From contig JBITNC010000002.1 in NCBI GenBank assembly GCA_050084985.1, forward strand, positions 4,774,001 through 4,838,000: a stretch of 64,000 nt of DNA. Direction: 5' to 3'. Positions 1-12,100 of the stretch are shown here, one piece after another (position 1 is the first letter of the stretch; every line of letters begins with the position of its first letter). Below the pieces are notes generated by a model. That model searched no databases and was not told the origin of the DNA. It saw nothing but the letters and a program-made list of their open reading frames with translations. The translations under genes were made by a program, and so were the position numbers. This DNA is from Nageia nagi (Eukaryota > Pinophyta).

Positions 1-799
1 AAGCATTTATTAGGTTTGTTATTACATACATTTGTGTAGCTTGTTAGTTATCTATGCAATCACCTTTTTAGTCAATATCCATATCATTTTTGTTTATTTT
101 ATGTTTGTGTGTGTTGTTCATTTCTCTTTTTTTACTTATTTGTGTTTTAAAAAAATGCATTCATAGTATGTGAATTTCATTCATTTCATTTCATGATCCA
201 TTCTTGTATAGCAGTAAGTAAAAACATACATGTAAGCATGAAAGCATAACATGAGATCACATCATATAGCTATACATAGTAATCACATCACAAGGTCACA
301 TACATATGTCCATACATGTAGGTACACCATCATATAGTAGCATATCATAACAAACCATAAGCATCACACATAGAATCACAATGCATACATGTCATAAATA
401 ACATCCATCCATAAGTTGCATATCATATATCATAAATTTTTTTGCAATATCCATACTTATAAGTTTATCCATATATGGTCAATCATATATGGTCTCAACA
501 TCATATACATGTTCGCTATGTACATATATACATACACAAATCTGCACTCATGGGCATTTGATAAAAGCCCTACTAAACCTAGAACCCCTATCATTGGCCC
601 TCAATATTATTAGTTACAACCCTATCTAGGGGGAGTCAGCATCTCACCTAATCTGTCTGCTCCTATATCTCTCCCTACCCACTAATTGGTGCCTATGGTA
701 CCCCAAAAACTCCACCTGATGTCCATGATCAATTTGAGTAGATGCTTCTTGGATGCCTAACACTATGATATATAATAGTAGTGTGTGTCTAGCTCTGTA
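1..799. other. AT-rich stretch without a recognisable gene
   Basis: Low-complexity AT-rich DNA, with many short CATACAT and ATCACAT type words between about 190 and 560. Open frames here are short, lack codon structure and match no family I know. It probably continues the repetitive DNA to the left. Confidence 0.5.
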
Positions 800-879
800 A
801 TCTTGACTGAATCCTCCCCCCATACATAGGCTTAATAGCTACTATACCAGCCATCATCAGTTGGTCTTGGAAGGTTAGT

Positions 880-1430
880 GCCCTCACAACCTCCCTCTAC
901 CACTAATCTTGGGAGATTTGGTATGCATGTGCAAGATCATCATGCCCTCTATCTTTATGGAAGCATCCACCTATCCCTTAGTTGTAGCCTCCTTAGTCTG
1001 TATCACCACCTCCACATGTGAGACCTATATCTTGGCTATTGTAGCTAATAATTGCATATGTTGATGCCCCTTAGCATGAGCTACCTCTAGCTGTGCCATC
1101 AACCCATCAATATGAGCTTGCAATGTGTCTCACTATTCCACTACATCATCCTACTCTACGAACATTGTATCTCTATGCACAAGAGTTGTGTCTCTCTCCC
1201 CCAGCGCTTGGTCTCACTCTATAGTGATTTACAACTTATGAGCCTCATGCTATGTTGATAAAGTGCCTAATGCTACATCAAACTCGACAAGGTCCATACC
1301 CATCATTGCAATATCTATCAAGGGATTTCCCTCATCTTCTACCCCTCCTGCTGCTAGGGGCACCCTTTCCCCAAGTACTCTTATGCCTGATGCCATTACT
1401 GTTGTTGATCCAAGATGGATTTGGAGTCTT
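880..1430 (-). pseudogene. Coiled-coil tail of a plant-mobile-domain gene, relic
   Basis: Read on the - strand from about 1215 down to 960, one frame gives a heptad-rich charged stretch with pieces such as QALGERDTTLVHRD, DTLQAHIDGLMAQLE and VAHAKGHQHMQLLATIAK. It is broken by several stop codons. Coiled-coil tails of this kind are common behind the plant mobile domain in retroelement-associated genes, and a PMD relic lies on the same strand at 2800-3989, upstream in transcription. The two were probably one gene, separated by the LTR-like insertion between them. The link is inference; the coiled-coil text is directly visible. There are too many stops for expression. Confidence 0.45.
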
Positions 1431-2073
1431 AAAAAAAAGGTGATTTTTTTAATTTTATAATTTTGTTGATTATCTCTTCCATATTAAAGATATCTCTTTC
1501 ATGATTCCAATACTTCAAATGAAAAATAAAATGGAGCTATAGTTTGTAAGTTATGGCTTTTTAAAATTTGAAGTTAAATATAAAAAATGCAAATTATGCA
1601 TGGAAGGCACTATTGATGAACTCATCAGAAGCAGCTCAAGTTGATTCATAACTTGAAATTTGAATCATTAGTACCTTATAGTATGATGAACATGTGGTTA
1701 ACAATTTAAGTCATTTGGATTAAATATGTGAAATTTATGGTGCTCACAAAATGGTAAATTCTCATTCTGCATTCAAGATAGTCAAAATTTTGAATGTTGC
1801 CAGGTGCAAATTTACGTTGGAGGCCAACTTGATGATGATAATTGGAGATATAAATAAGGATATAAAGCATAAAATTTGGACCAATTAAGTTAAATATATC
1901 CAAGAACACCTAGATGAAATTTCATGACATTTGAAAGTATGGTCATGAAGTTATGGTAATGCAAAAATGGCATTATAAGTAGTTTGGATAGTTTTGCAAA
2001 ATCCAAAAAAGATAGGAAAATATAACCATACGAGGCCAAAATAATACTATGAAATAAAAATGAGGGAGATTAT

Positions 2074-2796
2074 TGTTGTGAGGATGAGAGAGCATATTGT
2101 AAAGGAGGAAAAATTATAAATATTATCTTATCACCATGTAACCATAAACTCCAAATTTGTAATCCCTTAATGTTATAAAAGGGAACATGGAGTATGGAAA
2201 AAGTTAAGTCCCTTAGTGGGTTTTCCTCCCAAGTGGGAGAGAGTGTGTAGAGAATGTAAAAATTCCATAAGTAGTAAATTCCATGGACTAAATAATTACC
2301 ATGAGAGTAGATGGAGGCACATCAAGAATCTATGTAGTGTCAAAACCATGGACAAGATCATAGCCATGGAGGAGAAAATAATGGAAAAAATCATTGCCAT
2401 AGAAGAAGAAAGAAGAGGATGATACGATCACCATGATGCAAAAAATAAGACCAAGAGTATTTCTAAATATGTCAACCAAAGAAAAGACATAAGGATCTAT
2501 GCTTTAGGACTCTTGTTGAAAAGAGAGTCATCTTCCATAAGAGATCAAGGAGCATCCTAGAAGGATCATATGATTTGGCTTTGATAACAAAAGAATGAAG
2601 CAAGAAGAATCATTCAAAGGAATTTGTAAAAGGGTACCTATAGTAATGGATTTCTATTTGCTGGATGTAGACCAAATCGATTGAACCAGGGTAAGATTGT
2701 GTTAATTTATTTTTATATGATTGATTTTTATTTCCATAAGCATTAAAAGGAACAAAGTGTAAAGATCCAAATTAAATCTTAAAAAGGGGTTTATGA
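2074..2796 (+). repeat. LTR-like dispersed repeat, copy 1
   Basis: This segment aligns over most of its length with 58608-59291 in the same orientation. Shared blocks include a TATAAAAGGG box, a CCTCCCAA..GGGAGA block, repeated ATCATAGCCATGG / ATCATTGCCAT words, a TTTGCTGGATGTAGACCA block and a CATTAAAA..GAAC..AGTGT block near the end. Both copies begin with TG after a purine-rich tract (GAGGGAGATTA here). The TATA box and the purine tract suggest a long terminal repeat. No partner LTR, primer site or target duplication was found, so it may be a solo or truncated LTR. The ends are approximate. Confidence 0.5.
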
Positions 2797-2799
2797 ATT

Positions 2800-3989
2800 A
2801 GTTGCCATCTCAATTGGTCCTAGAATTACTTTTACCATTGGTGCTAATGCTTGTAGCATCCCTTCGATGACCACTCACTCTCATTGTGGAGCCCACCACT
2901 TGTTATACTATGTTGTAGTCCCCATGTCAACCACATCGAAGATTATCATGGGTGCATCTAGAGTTGCATCTGGCTCCACATACTACCTAATAGGTAGGTC
3001 TCCCTAAGCCTCAATCTACCTATAGAGAAGTGGCTCAAGTGGGATGTCCTACCTGATCCCATGTTATCGGGTCACTCGCTTAAACTAGAACATCTCCATG
3101 TCCCTGGGCCACTTCCCATGCACATCAAGAGATCAGTGCACTCATGCCAACAACTTTGCATCTTTGGCCCACTTAGGACTCCCCTCCAAGGCTTGAATAT
3201 CACATCCTCCACCCATAAATTGGACCACATGCTATAGTTCCAGGTATACATGCCCTTGTAGGGTTGTCTCTTGGGTGAATCATAATCTCTAGCCTAGTGG
3301 CAGGTATATGGAAACTCTCGTCTAGCTATGGGCAACTCCAAGGCCACCTTTGCCACATTGTAGATATCATATGACAAGTTATGGGGCTATGCAACATGCA
3401 CATGCTCCCAATCCTAGACCTAAATTAATAGAGTTTCTAAAATGCCCACCTATCCTCATTGCTGATCAATGAGCTGCTAGTATGTCTACAATAAAATCAT
3501 CAATGTCTAGGTGAAGATTATCCCCTCCTCAATGATCCATTGCATAATGTACAGTAGGTTCTAAGGAATCTTAGTATTGCTAATGTTCAACAATAGGAAA
3601 TTGCTAATGATCATCATGATGATCACATCCCTCTTATTAGCTAATCCAACCCTCCTTGTATGCATAGGTGTAATAGACCCTACCATGGCCTATCTTGATA
3701 GTCTACTACCCCTCATCAAACATTTGATCCATCGTATGGCTCTATGAGGCTAATTACATGATTGGATATCCCTCCATTGGAACTCAAAATATTCGATAGA
3801 TGTCCTTTAGAGTGATGGTCATCTCCCTAGTCGAGAAATGAAAGGTGTTACGTTGGGCATGCTAGCACTCCACCCATATGTAGACATATTCTTGGTTAAT
3901 TGTAACCATACTCATCCTCACCACTCCAGCCAAGCCCATAGCCTCCAGCAAGACCCATTCATCATCACCTAGGTCTCTATGTAGATTAT
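2800..3989 (-). pseudogene. Plant mobile domain (PMD, aminotransferase-like) relic
   Basis: On the - strand from about 3970 to 3760 one frame reads DDEWVLLEAMGLAGVVRMSM, then YVYIWVEC, then NTFHFSTREMTITLKDIYRI and VPMEGYPIM. This is the hallmark of the plant mobile domain: a W-V-E segment, then FH..xGEMTITL-D-V-Y-x-I, then P-x-x-G. Stops interrupt it after WVEC, after the RIF segment and after GYPIM. Trp-rich, degenerate text continues down to about 2800. PMD proteins are host or retroelement-derived nuclear proteins whose domain is often mobilised by transposons. LTR element D sits directly at the upstream end of this relic. It is not a functional gene. Confidence 0.6.
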
Positions 3990-3994
3990 GAAAC

Positions 3995-4257
3995 TATTAT
4001 GACCCCATAACATGTATTAGGAATAATACTTGTGTTTAGTCCCACATGCACTATGCATTGGGTTACTTATGTTGTAAAAGATATTTATAGGGGGTTTCCT
4101 TATTATTGAAAAAAAAAGAATGAGTTGAGTTTTATGTGAGAAGTAATTCTCAAGGAAGAGCCCCCTCGAAGTGGGGCAAGTGATCCATTAGTGTAGAATT
4201 AGTGTATTTTAGTAGGATTAAGCCATAATCTAATTATGATTCATTAGGATCTTATCA
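3995..4257 (+). repeat. Element D 5' LTR
   Basis: 263 bp. It starts TATTATGACC (the TG has become TA) and ends CTTATCA. It contains a TATTTATAGGGGG box at about 4090 that probably serves as TATA. It matches 6048-6310 at about 91 percent by eye, with two compensating single-base indels. Confidence 0.8.
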
Positions 4258-4259
4258 TC

Positions 4260-4271
4260 TAGTATCATAGC
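4260..4271 (+). other. Element D primer-binding site, decayed
   Basis: TAGTATCATAGC lies 2 bases after the 5' LTR. It differs at two positions from TGGTATCAGAGC, the usual plant site complementary to the 3' end of initiator tRNA-Met. Confidence 0.7.
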
Positions 4272-4511
4272 TTCAATTTTGATTCTTATGGGTAGTTTTG
4301 TTATTAGTACAAGTGAATTTTATTATCTATGAGTGGTTGTGTGTGTTGAGGGATTTTGGATGGTTTTGGAGTTTTAAGTGGTTTTGGTTCTATGGATAGA
4401 TTTATGCAATGCAGGCTCATTTTATCTTTTTGGTAGATTTACGGGAGATCTAGAGTAGAATCCCATGAGTGAAAGTAGATCCGAGCAAAGAATGCATGTG
4501 CAACAATTTCA

Positions 4512-4790
4512 TTGGTAGAAGACATCCTGAGAGGATTCGAGGTTGTGTGTGGGCATTTGGAGGCAAATCCCATGAACCAAATGGTAAGGGCAGTTGGATC
4601 TAATTTGTGCAATGCAAGACTAAGCTCATGGAAGAGAAGTGGCAATGGAGTAGGAGTGGAAAGGCAAAAAGAAATCCTAACATTAGTAGATCTTGTTATC
4701 AGGATGGAAAGGGGTGAGATGCAAAATGTGCAAGTTTTTGTAGGCTTAAATAAGGGCTTATGGGTATTTGGATTTTTCACACTAGCATAA
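4512..4790 (+). other. Open frame in element D leader, unidentified
   Basis: A 92-codon open frame beginning MVEDILRGFEVVCGHLEANP. I do not recognise a family. It lies between the primer-binding site and the gag relic and could be the N-terminal part of the element's gag polyprotein. A frame on the opposite strand is equally long, so coding potential is uncertain. Confidence 0.25.
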
Positions 4791-5139
4791 TATAGTATTG
4801 AAGATAAATTGCATGTTAGAGGGTTTAATTAAAGATTGGAAGGCTTAAAGCTAAATTGTCATCATTTTAGTTTATGGAGTTTCATCTTTAATTTTTGCAA
4901 GGACATGTGTTTCATATTTTAGCTTTTAAGTGTTCATTATTGGTCCAAAGAGGGTCATGTGACTAGCCATTTTCCATGTTCTCATCTAGTTATTTCCAAT
5001 GATGTATCATTGGCATCAATCGGAGACCTCTAGAAAAAGTTAAGGCATTTGCAAGGTTTCTCGATATTGCACCTTTTTTTCAATTTCTTTAAAGAGGTCC
5101 TCTTTGAGGTTTTGAACAAGACCTATTGGACACTCTAAT

Positions 5140-5640
5140 TTAGGACATTTAGATATGTTTAAAAAAATGATGATGGGTACTATTGCTCTACCATTTCATA
5201 CTAATTATGTGCATCATTATATTGATGATTTTGAGGATTTTTGTGATGACTATGTGATGGATGAGAAATTAGCCCTTCATTTATTCACTAATGGCTTAAG
5301 CGAATAAGTCAAAAAGAAGGAAATCATGTTTAATCTACCAAATCTAAGAGATGCATATTCACTGGCCAAGTTAGTAGAGGCTATACTTGCATATCCACAA
5401 CCTATTATGATTCATGACAACATCCATGTGGAGCTAGTGGACCCTATTGCAAAGTGTGAGAACATTCCTCTCACTTATCTCAGTACAAATGATGTGGAGC
5501 TAATGGACCTCATTAATGAGTATGAGAACCTTCCTCCACCTTGTATCCATACTGATGATGTGGATTCCAAGTGTTTGAGTCCATTGGAGTAGGTTGTAGG
5601 GTGTGAGGATCTTCCACTCACTTATATTACTATGGATGAT
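5140..5640 (+). pseudogene. Ty3/gypsy-type gag (capsid) relic of element D
   Basis: One frame reads VHHYIDDFEDFCDDYVMDEK, then LALHLFTNGLSE, a stop, and VKKKEIMFNLPNLRDAYSLA followed by KLVEA. This is the conserved end of the retrotransposon gag capsid domain (F..L..-x(10)-F-x-x-G-L-x(9)-L..A..LA). It is followed by two to three imperfect peptide repeats of about 28 residues containing C/YENLP or CEDLP and a D-D-V/L core (for example AKCENIPLTYLSTND and GCEDLPLTYITMDD). The internal stop after NGLSE and another at 5590 make it non-functional. Gag packages element RNA; without pol such an element would depend on an autonomous relative. Confidence 0.65.
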
Positions 5641-6047
5641 CTCGGGTCACATGTTTATTTTGAGCACCCACCATAGGACTATTCAGCATAGCAACAATAA
5701 TATGGTGGATTCTTTATGGATTCTTCTATATCCTTCTTTTAGTTTTTTTCCTTCTTCAACATCAGCATCATCCTTCTTGGAGTGGAATTTTGATTCATGG
5801 ATGGCCTCATGTTCAGCTTTGGTATATTGTTGGCTACTATGGCCAAGTTGGACTTCTTGGTTCCCTCTTATCCTTATTATTCATGGATAGATTATATAGG
5901 TACTTTGTATTTGAGGAAAAAGCTTATTTAAGGGGTTTAGAATGTTATGAATCCCCTTAGTAGATTAGGTGTGTGGTGTCTATTACATTTTGTTAATGTG
6001 TGTCGTGTAGAAGCTTTGAGAACAAAGCCTCCCTAAGAGAGTGGCAA

Positions 6048-6310
6048 TGTTATGATCCCATAACATGTATTAGGAATAGTACTTGTGTTTATTCCCATAT
6101 GTACTATGCATTGGGTTATTTATGTTGTAAAAGCTATTTATAGGGGGTTTCCCTATTATTGAAAAAAAAGAATGAGTTTAGTTTTATATGAGAAGTAATT
6201 CTTAAGGAGGAGCCCCCCTCGAACTGGTGCAAGCGATCCATTAGTGTAGAATTAGTGTATTTTAGTAGGATTAAGCTATAATCTGATTATGATCAATTTG
6301 GATCTTAATA
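6048..6310 (+). repeat. Element D 3' LTR
   Basis: 263 bp, starting TGTTATGATCC and ending CTTAATA, followed by the GAAAC duplication. It retains the canonical TG start that the 5' copy has lost. Confidence 0.8.
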
Positions 6311-7710
6311 GAAACACTAGCCTAAATTTGTGCCAAGTCTTCACTTGGAACCAATTCAAATCACTTTATATGTTATTCATGCTTAATCAAGTCAATGTTT
6401 ATATTTTGCTATGTTAGTCCTCTTGATTTTAAGTTATTATTATTTTTATATTATCCTATCTATCTAGACCCTAGTGTGTTAGTCCTGTAGGTCTCATGGT
6501 CTATTCGTATTGCTATCAATTTATCTTGTATCACTTTGGTCCTATTTTTACCATTAAACCCTAATCAATCTATAGTAGGTCAACTAGTTTGAATTAGTTG
6601 ACACTCTACAAATTGGCTAGTGGACTAGTTAGGTGGTTGATTGGTCGATTGGCTTGTATAATCTACAATTAGTTAGGTTCCTATCGATGGGTTCCCAACT
6701 AGCCCCTAATTGAGATCAATCTGCAACCTATTGGTTAGAAGAGCCAAGGCTGTAGCATAAAAATCATGCCCTAACCCCTTAAACCTATAAAGATTTCACA
6801 CCTTTAAGCCCTATATCATAAATTTGATTTGATAAACTTGCTCTATCCATCCCTACGATCCTTTTGAGTATATGTTTTCCTAGTTTGGTTAGCTCTTATG
6901 GTCTAAATATGAAGCCCTAAGTTTTGGTTTATCATTACAATTTTTCTCATTTTGTGCCAATTTTAACTGTTAAAATGCAAAAAAAAAAAAATTTATCTAT
7001 TAATGTATTAGTTCTCTATGTCCCCATGGTTTTAGAATTTGAAATGGTCAAGTTAGGCTTACTTGATTATGTAGGTAGGAGCTCCCTCTTGTTGATGGGC
7101 CACATGGTGGGTCTTATCCATCGCTAGCTACTGTCACCATGTCTCCTAGTCATCTCACTATCACTCTCATGCACTCTGGAATAGAATACTCTCACATGGT
7201 TAGAGCTCTATTATCATGAGGCCAAGTGTGTTAGATCAACTTTTTTATTTTATTCTACTCGCATCTTAGCTATCCCATCGACTATTTAATCATCCTATCG
7301 ATTAATCTTAGCCAATCTGTAGTAGATCAGCTAGACCTATTTTGTTCTTTTTCATCATTTTTGGTCCCTCCCTTTTCACCTTTCCACTCATTGATTAGTA
7401 AGATGCTTGAACATATCTTTTGGGATCTCCTCCCATATTCTCGCTTAAGAGGGATATAATCACTTATCTCTTTCACGATCCTGATCGCATCATCCTATCA
7501 GACACCCCCATAAGTGCGATCATTTTTGCAAAAATGAGAATGTTCATCTTGTATTTATATCTTATTTTGATCAATTTAGCACTTGCATCATGTATCTTTC
7601 AACATGACATCTTGTTCAAGAATCGCATGCCTACCTCCTATGGTCTAATGCTTGGTAGGTCTATGAGTCTACGCTTGATCATTTTTGACATGATTGTGTC
7701 ACCATCCCTT

Positions 7711-7945
7711 TACCCTTTGATTGGTAGGGCAAAGCAAAATTATGTTACCCTTTGAATACTAGGGTAAACTAGAACCACTTCACCCTTTGATTGCTAGGGC
7801 AAAGCATAATCACTTCACCCTTCAACTACTGGGGCAAAGCAGAATCACTTACCCTTCAAAGAATCACTTATTCTTTGAATGTTGTGGTAAAGCATAATCA
7901 TTTACTATATCACCCTTCAGCTATTAGGGCAAAGCAAAGATCATT
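7711..7945 (+). repeat. Degenerate tandem repeat, about 36-bp unit
   Basis: Five to six imperfect copies built on CACCCTTTGATT..TAGGGCAAAGCA.AATCACTT. The third and fourth units are the best preserved; one unit is shortened around 7850. Confidence 0.7.
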
Positions 7946-8055
7946 TTCTTTTATTACTTAGTTCATACAATTTACTTTTTCAGTTTCATCTTATGATCAC
8001 TTACTTTTTGGCTTTATCACATCCCATCATCTCGAGTACCAACTAGTTACAACAT

Positions 8056-8134
8056 GATAGTGTTGGCACCATGAGGTGTTATAGCTATAGGTATAGGCCC
8101 GATAGTGTTGGCACTACAAGGTGTTATAGCCATA
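8056..8134 (+). repeat. Two-copy direct repeat, 45-bp spacing
   Basis: GATAGTGTTGGCAC is followed by AGGTGTTATAGC in both copies (from 8056 and from 8101), with a few differences between them. Confidence 0.6.
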
Positions 8135-9130
8135 TGTACTCTCATCATGATGATATCAATTTTATCTTACCATTACCACATCATACACACTCCACCTATT
8201 TTTGTACCACACTTTGCATTTCATAAAAATTAGCACAAAAAGTAGCATCTATAGATACCTAAAAAAAATTATTCATCTAGCTTAGACAATTCACGATAAT
8301 TTGGTCTATATTACAACTCATTGTGATCATATAATCCTTTCATTCTATCTTAACTATGTTTGTGTGTTTGATTTTGGTAACTTAGCCTTTTGTTACCATC
8401 TAGTGAACTTGAACTAGGTAACCAACCTATCGATTAGGGGATCGGATGATCGATTATGTTAAAACCCTAACTGACCCATCGATAAGTCACATATACAATT
8501 CTATTCAAAATTAGCTTTTTCCACCAAGACATTCACTTTTCACAATGGATATTCATAATTTTCTAATGTCGTATGCACTATAGACTATGTACTCAAACCT
8601 TTTAGCTACATACCTTCCACTTTGAGCTACATCCATCATCTCAAAGCATTCAAAAAGATGATTCTTACCTTCATCTTGCAAGGGACATTGGGTAACTCTT
8701 GTGGCTTTGGTTTTTGTGCAACTAATATCTATTTTGAGTGTTTTTGTAGGTTTGAGAATACATCCAAGAGCACACATCATATATCTTTTTTAGTTTATCT
8801 TTACTATGTTGGTGCATGGTTGCATATTAGCATTTTCTAGGTTACTCTGTTGTAGACTTAGGCTAGAATAGGTTATTTTGGTTTTTATTCTTAGTCATTC
8901 TATTTTAGTCTTATGTTAGCTTGCATTTTAAGTATTATGCTATCTTCTAGTGCCTTGTTGATTCAAGGTTTGGAGGCTTACAAGCTATCTAGCTATCTTT
9001 ACATGGTTCTAGGATCTTAAGGACCTAGAACTTAGAAGCCTCCTCTTATCTCTTGTTTTGTAGGTTATTTGGAGTCTTGGGTATTGCATTAAAAAGGATA
9101 AATTCTAAACCCTACTTCTATTTCATTTTA

Positions 9131-12100
9131 TCATCATTATCTAATCATGTTTCAAGCAATATTTAGATATTGCAACATGGGTATTTCCAAATGGGAGAGG
9201 CCCCAAGTGTGGGGTCTCCATAGCACCCCTTTTTGGAATCTTACAAGAAAACTTATTAGCCACATGTGGTGCACCCAAAGGGAGAAATTTTCAATAAAAC
9301 TACACTTTAGAGAAAAGGGTAACCAAGTGAAACATCTCGTAAACAAACCAATCATACACAATCATTTTAATGATAAGTATTGAACCCCTACCCAATCTAC
9401 AAATCTTAATTGAAATGATTTTTACCTAGCACAAGTGCACCATAATAAAAAAAATAAAATGTTTCCATCAAAGCATACACATAAAATATGAAATTGTATA
9501 ATATGCATAAGGAATGAAATAAAACACTAGTCTTTAAAACTCAACTCTATAGAACCATCTCAACATATAAAGAAACTAAAATTATATGCACTGCTATAAA
9601 AATTAAAGAAGGTTCCTAATAAATGACTCAAGCTCTAACTTACTCTCCTTTCCACCTTCATTATTTGACCTATAAAATCTCTCAATAATGTCCATAATAC
9701 TAGTAGTTTATGTGCTATTAAAGGTTATGTAGGCTTGTTGTGAAAGGAAAATGAATGGTTGGTTATCTGTTAAGCATTGCACTTTCCTTTTATTAGCTTT
9801 CCCAAGCCTACAATCTTCATCTAATTATTGGAATATAAACATTATTACTTAACCTTAATATCCTCTCAAATATTGATAATAAAGAAAATTTTGAAAAATC
9901 TATCTAATACCTCTATTATATTATTATTTATCTTCTAAAACGTCACAAGGTAGTGTTTAACAAGACCTATTTAGTGTAATTTGCTTAAAGTATCAAGGGA
10001 GTCCTTAAATCCACTTGGTTTGAACTATGTAGCTAGTTCATTTGTGGATTGAATTTAACCTATTGTATGATATTCTCTATAACAATTGATATCAATGGTT
10101 AGGTTAATTTTCAAGGTAGAATATCTCTAGTTATATTCAATTTGGTGTACTTCAATAAATTGTTCAACTTTAATTACCCAACTTTGAGGGTTTATATCAT
10201 TAAATATTAAAAAATATTTGGTAATCTAACTATATTTATTAAGGAATTTAATTTAGTAGAATTATTATTTCCCTATGCGATTCCCATTTGGTGCTCTTCT
10301 ATTTCTTAAGGGTGGATACCTTATGTAATGAATTATCCTAGGAAAATTGAAAGCTATTAGTCAATTTATCACTGACGGTATGACTTGGGATGATTATTCT
10401 CAATTTATTTCAAGCAAGCTTTCATTCTTATTTTAGGAGGCATATACTTCAATTCTTTTTTTATTTGAAAAAATATTATTAATGACTTATATAAGTATGA
10501 CCAATTTACATGGATATCCAAGTTAGAATAATGAGTAACCATGAAATAGGAGCTCCAAATATTAAAAAAAAAAATGCATTCTTAATCTCATATCTCCTTG
10601 CTTTTAATATAGCTAATATTTTTTACTTAGAAAGAGGATGACCCTTAAGGAGAGAGACTACCCACCTCATTAAAGAAACATGGTTTTGTGAATTCAAAAA
10701 GGTAGTAATTTTTGGATTTAATTAGCATAGGTATGTACCCATGAGATTGCATAAAATGTTGTTAAGAAGGATATGGACGCCCATGAGCATTGAAGAACAT
10801 ATATGTAGGTGGTTTGGAGAATGTTTTAGTGGTCAAAATATTCAAAAAAGGAATTTGTAATATTTGGTATTAATTTTTAATATTTACATATGTATAATAT
10901 TTGATGTTGATGTTTAATGTTTTCATTTACGTATGATATATAATACTAATGATGTATTTTTTAAATATTTATAACTAGAACAATCACTTATCAATAAAAT
11001 AATGATCTATTAGCTCTCTCATAAGATGCTTTGTATTCATCAAATTATGTTACCATAATCTTACACCAAAATGATGAGAGACTTGATATGATTATAATGG
11101 GCTAGGTCATTAACAAATAATTTTGGGCTTTTGTACTCATTTTTACTCTACCACCTTTTCATAAGTTCAAATATAAGTATTAAATAGGTTATATTAAGTG
11201 TTTCTAGTTATATAACTATGCATTTTTGATAGGCCATAAAATTAATAAATAATGCTTGATCTAATGTTTTAAGGCAATAATGTTGTGGCAAAGTTTTGCA
11301 TCACCCAATTTCGCTTTAAATCAAGTACCAAAAATTGCTAGGATTTAATAATCAAGTTGAGATGTTAATGTCTTCAATTTAAGATAAAGGAAATTTCCAA
11401 TCTTTATCATTATATCTTCAACATACCATAGTGTATCTTCTCACATATAGGAAGGATTATTAATAATATAATTATAATTATTTAAACCTTGAACTATGTA
11501 AGTATAAAGATGTTGTATGGAGAATGGAAATAGAAGGATAAAACTTGTTAATGCTCCTTAGAGCTAGTGACATGTTTTTAGATCCATACATAGAATTCAA
11601 TATCTTCGAGTTCATTTTCTTAGGATGGTCTTATAAAGCACCTCAGATCCGACTGGATTATGTCTCAAACCTAGGGACAAGAGATGTTTCAAGGTATGTG
11701 AAAAAGAACATGATAATACATGATGATGAATTAGATTGGGTAGTTGATCGATTACCAATTAGGTGCTTGGTATATGATTATATTCGACCCTTCACCAAAT
11801 AATACAAATTGAATATTAGGGAGCATAAGATGAAATAATTTTGGTTAACTCTAAATCAAGTGCAAAGGAGATTATACTAAAATCCCTAAAAAATATCAAA
11901 GAAGCTTAACACCATAATGCAGATAAAAGGGAAGAAACATATCATGATAAAAAGATAAAGGAAAGTAATCCCCTATACAAGTTTGTCACTAGAGTTAATA
12001 AAGGTATTAGACCTTCCTTATGATATTCAATGAAAAATCATTGAAATTTTATTCAAAAGTAGAGATTCCTATGCTTGGAAGCTCAAGATTCAAGGTGAAG

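Larger units (their letters stand above)
3995..6310 (+). mobile_element. Element D: short gag-only LTR retrotransposon
   Basis: A complete but old non-autonomous LTR element of 2316 bp. Two 263-bp direct repeats (3995-4257 and 6048-6310) bound it and it is flanked by the 5-bp duplication GAAAC (3990-3994, 6311-6315). A decayed primer-binding site matching the initiator-tRNA-Met site (TAGTATCATAGC for TGGTATCAGAGC) starts at 4260. A purine-rich tract (AAGAGAGTGG) precedes the 3' LTR. The interior has a Ty3-type gag relic but no protease, reverse transcriptase or integrase. This matches the published class of terminal-repeat elements with only a GAG domain (TR-GAG). The LTRs differ at roughly two dozen positions, so the insertion is old. 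Confidence 0.85.
6316..9130. other. No recognisable gene
   Basis: AT-rich DNA with short open frames only. Words such as CTATCGATTA and GTAGATCAGCTAG recur around 6560-6680, 7240-7340 and 8410-8480, suggesting diverged copies of an old repeat. Tandem repeats at 7711-7945 and 8056-8134 are listed separately. Confidence 0.4.

Noticed and set aside
11545-11802. 85-codon frame (LGWSYKAPQIRLDYVSN)
   Set aside because: No family match that I know, no neighbours, AT-rich decayed context.
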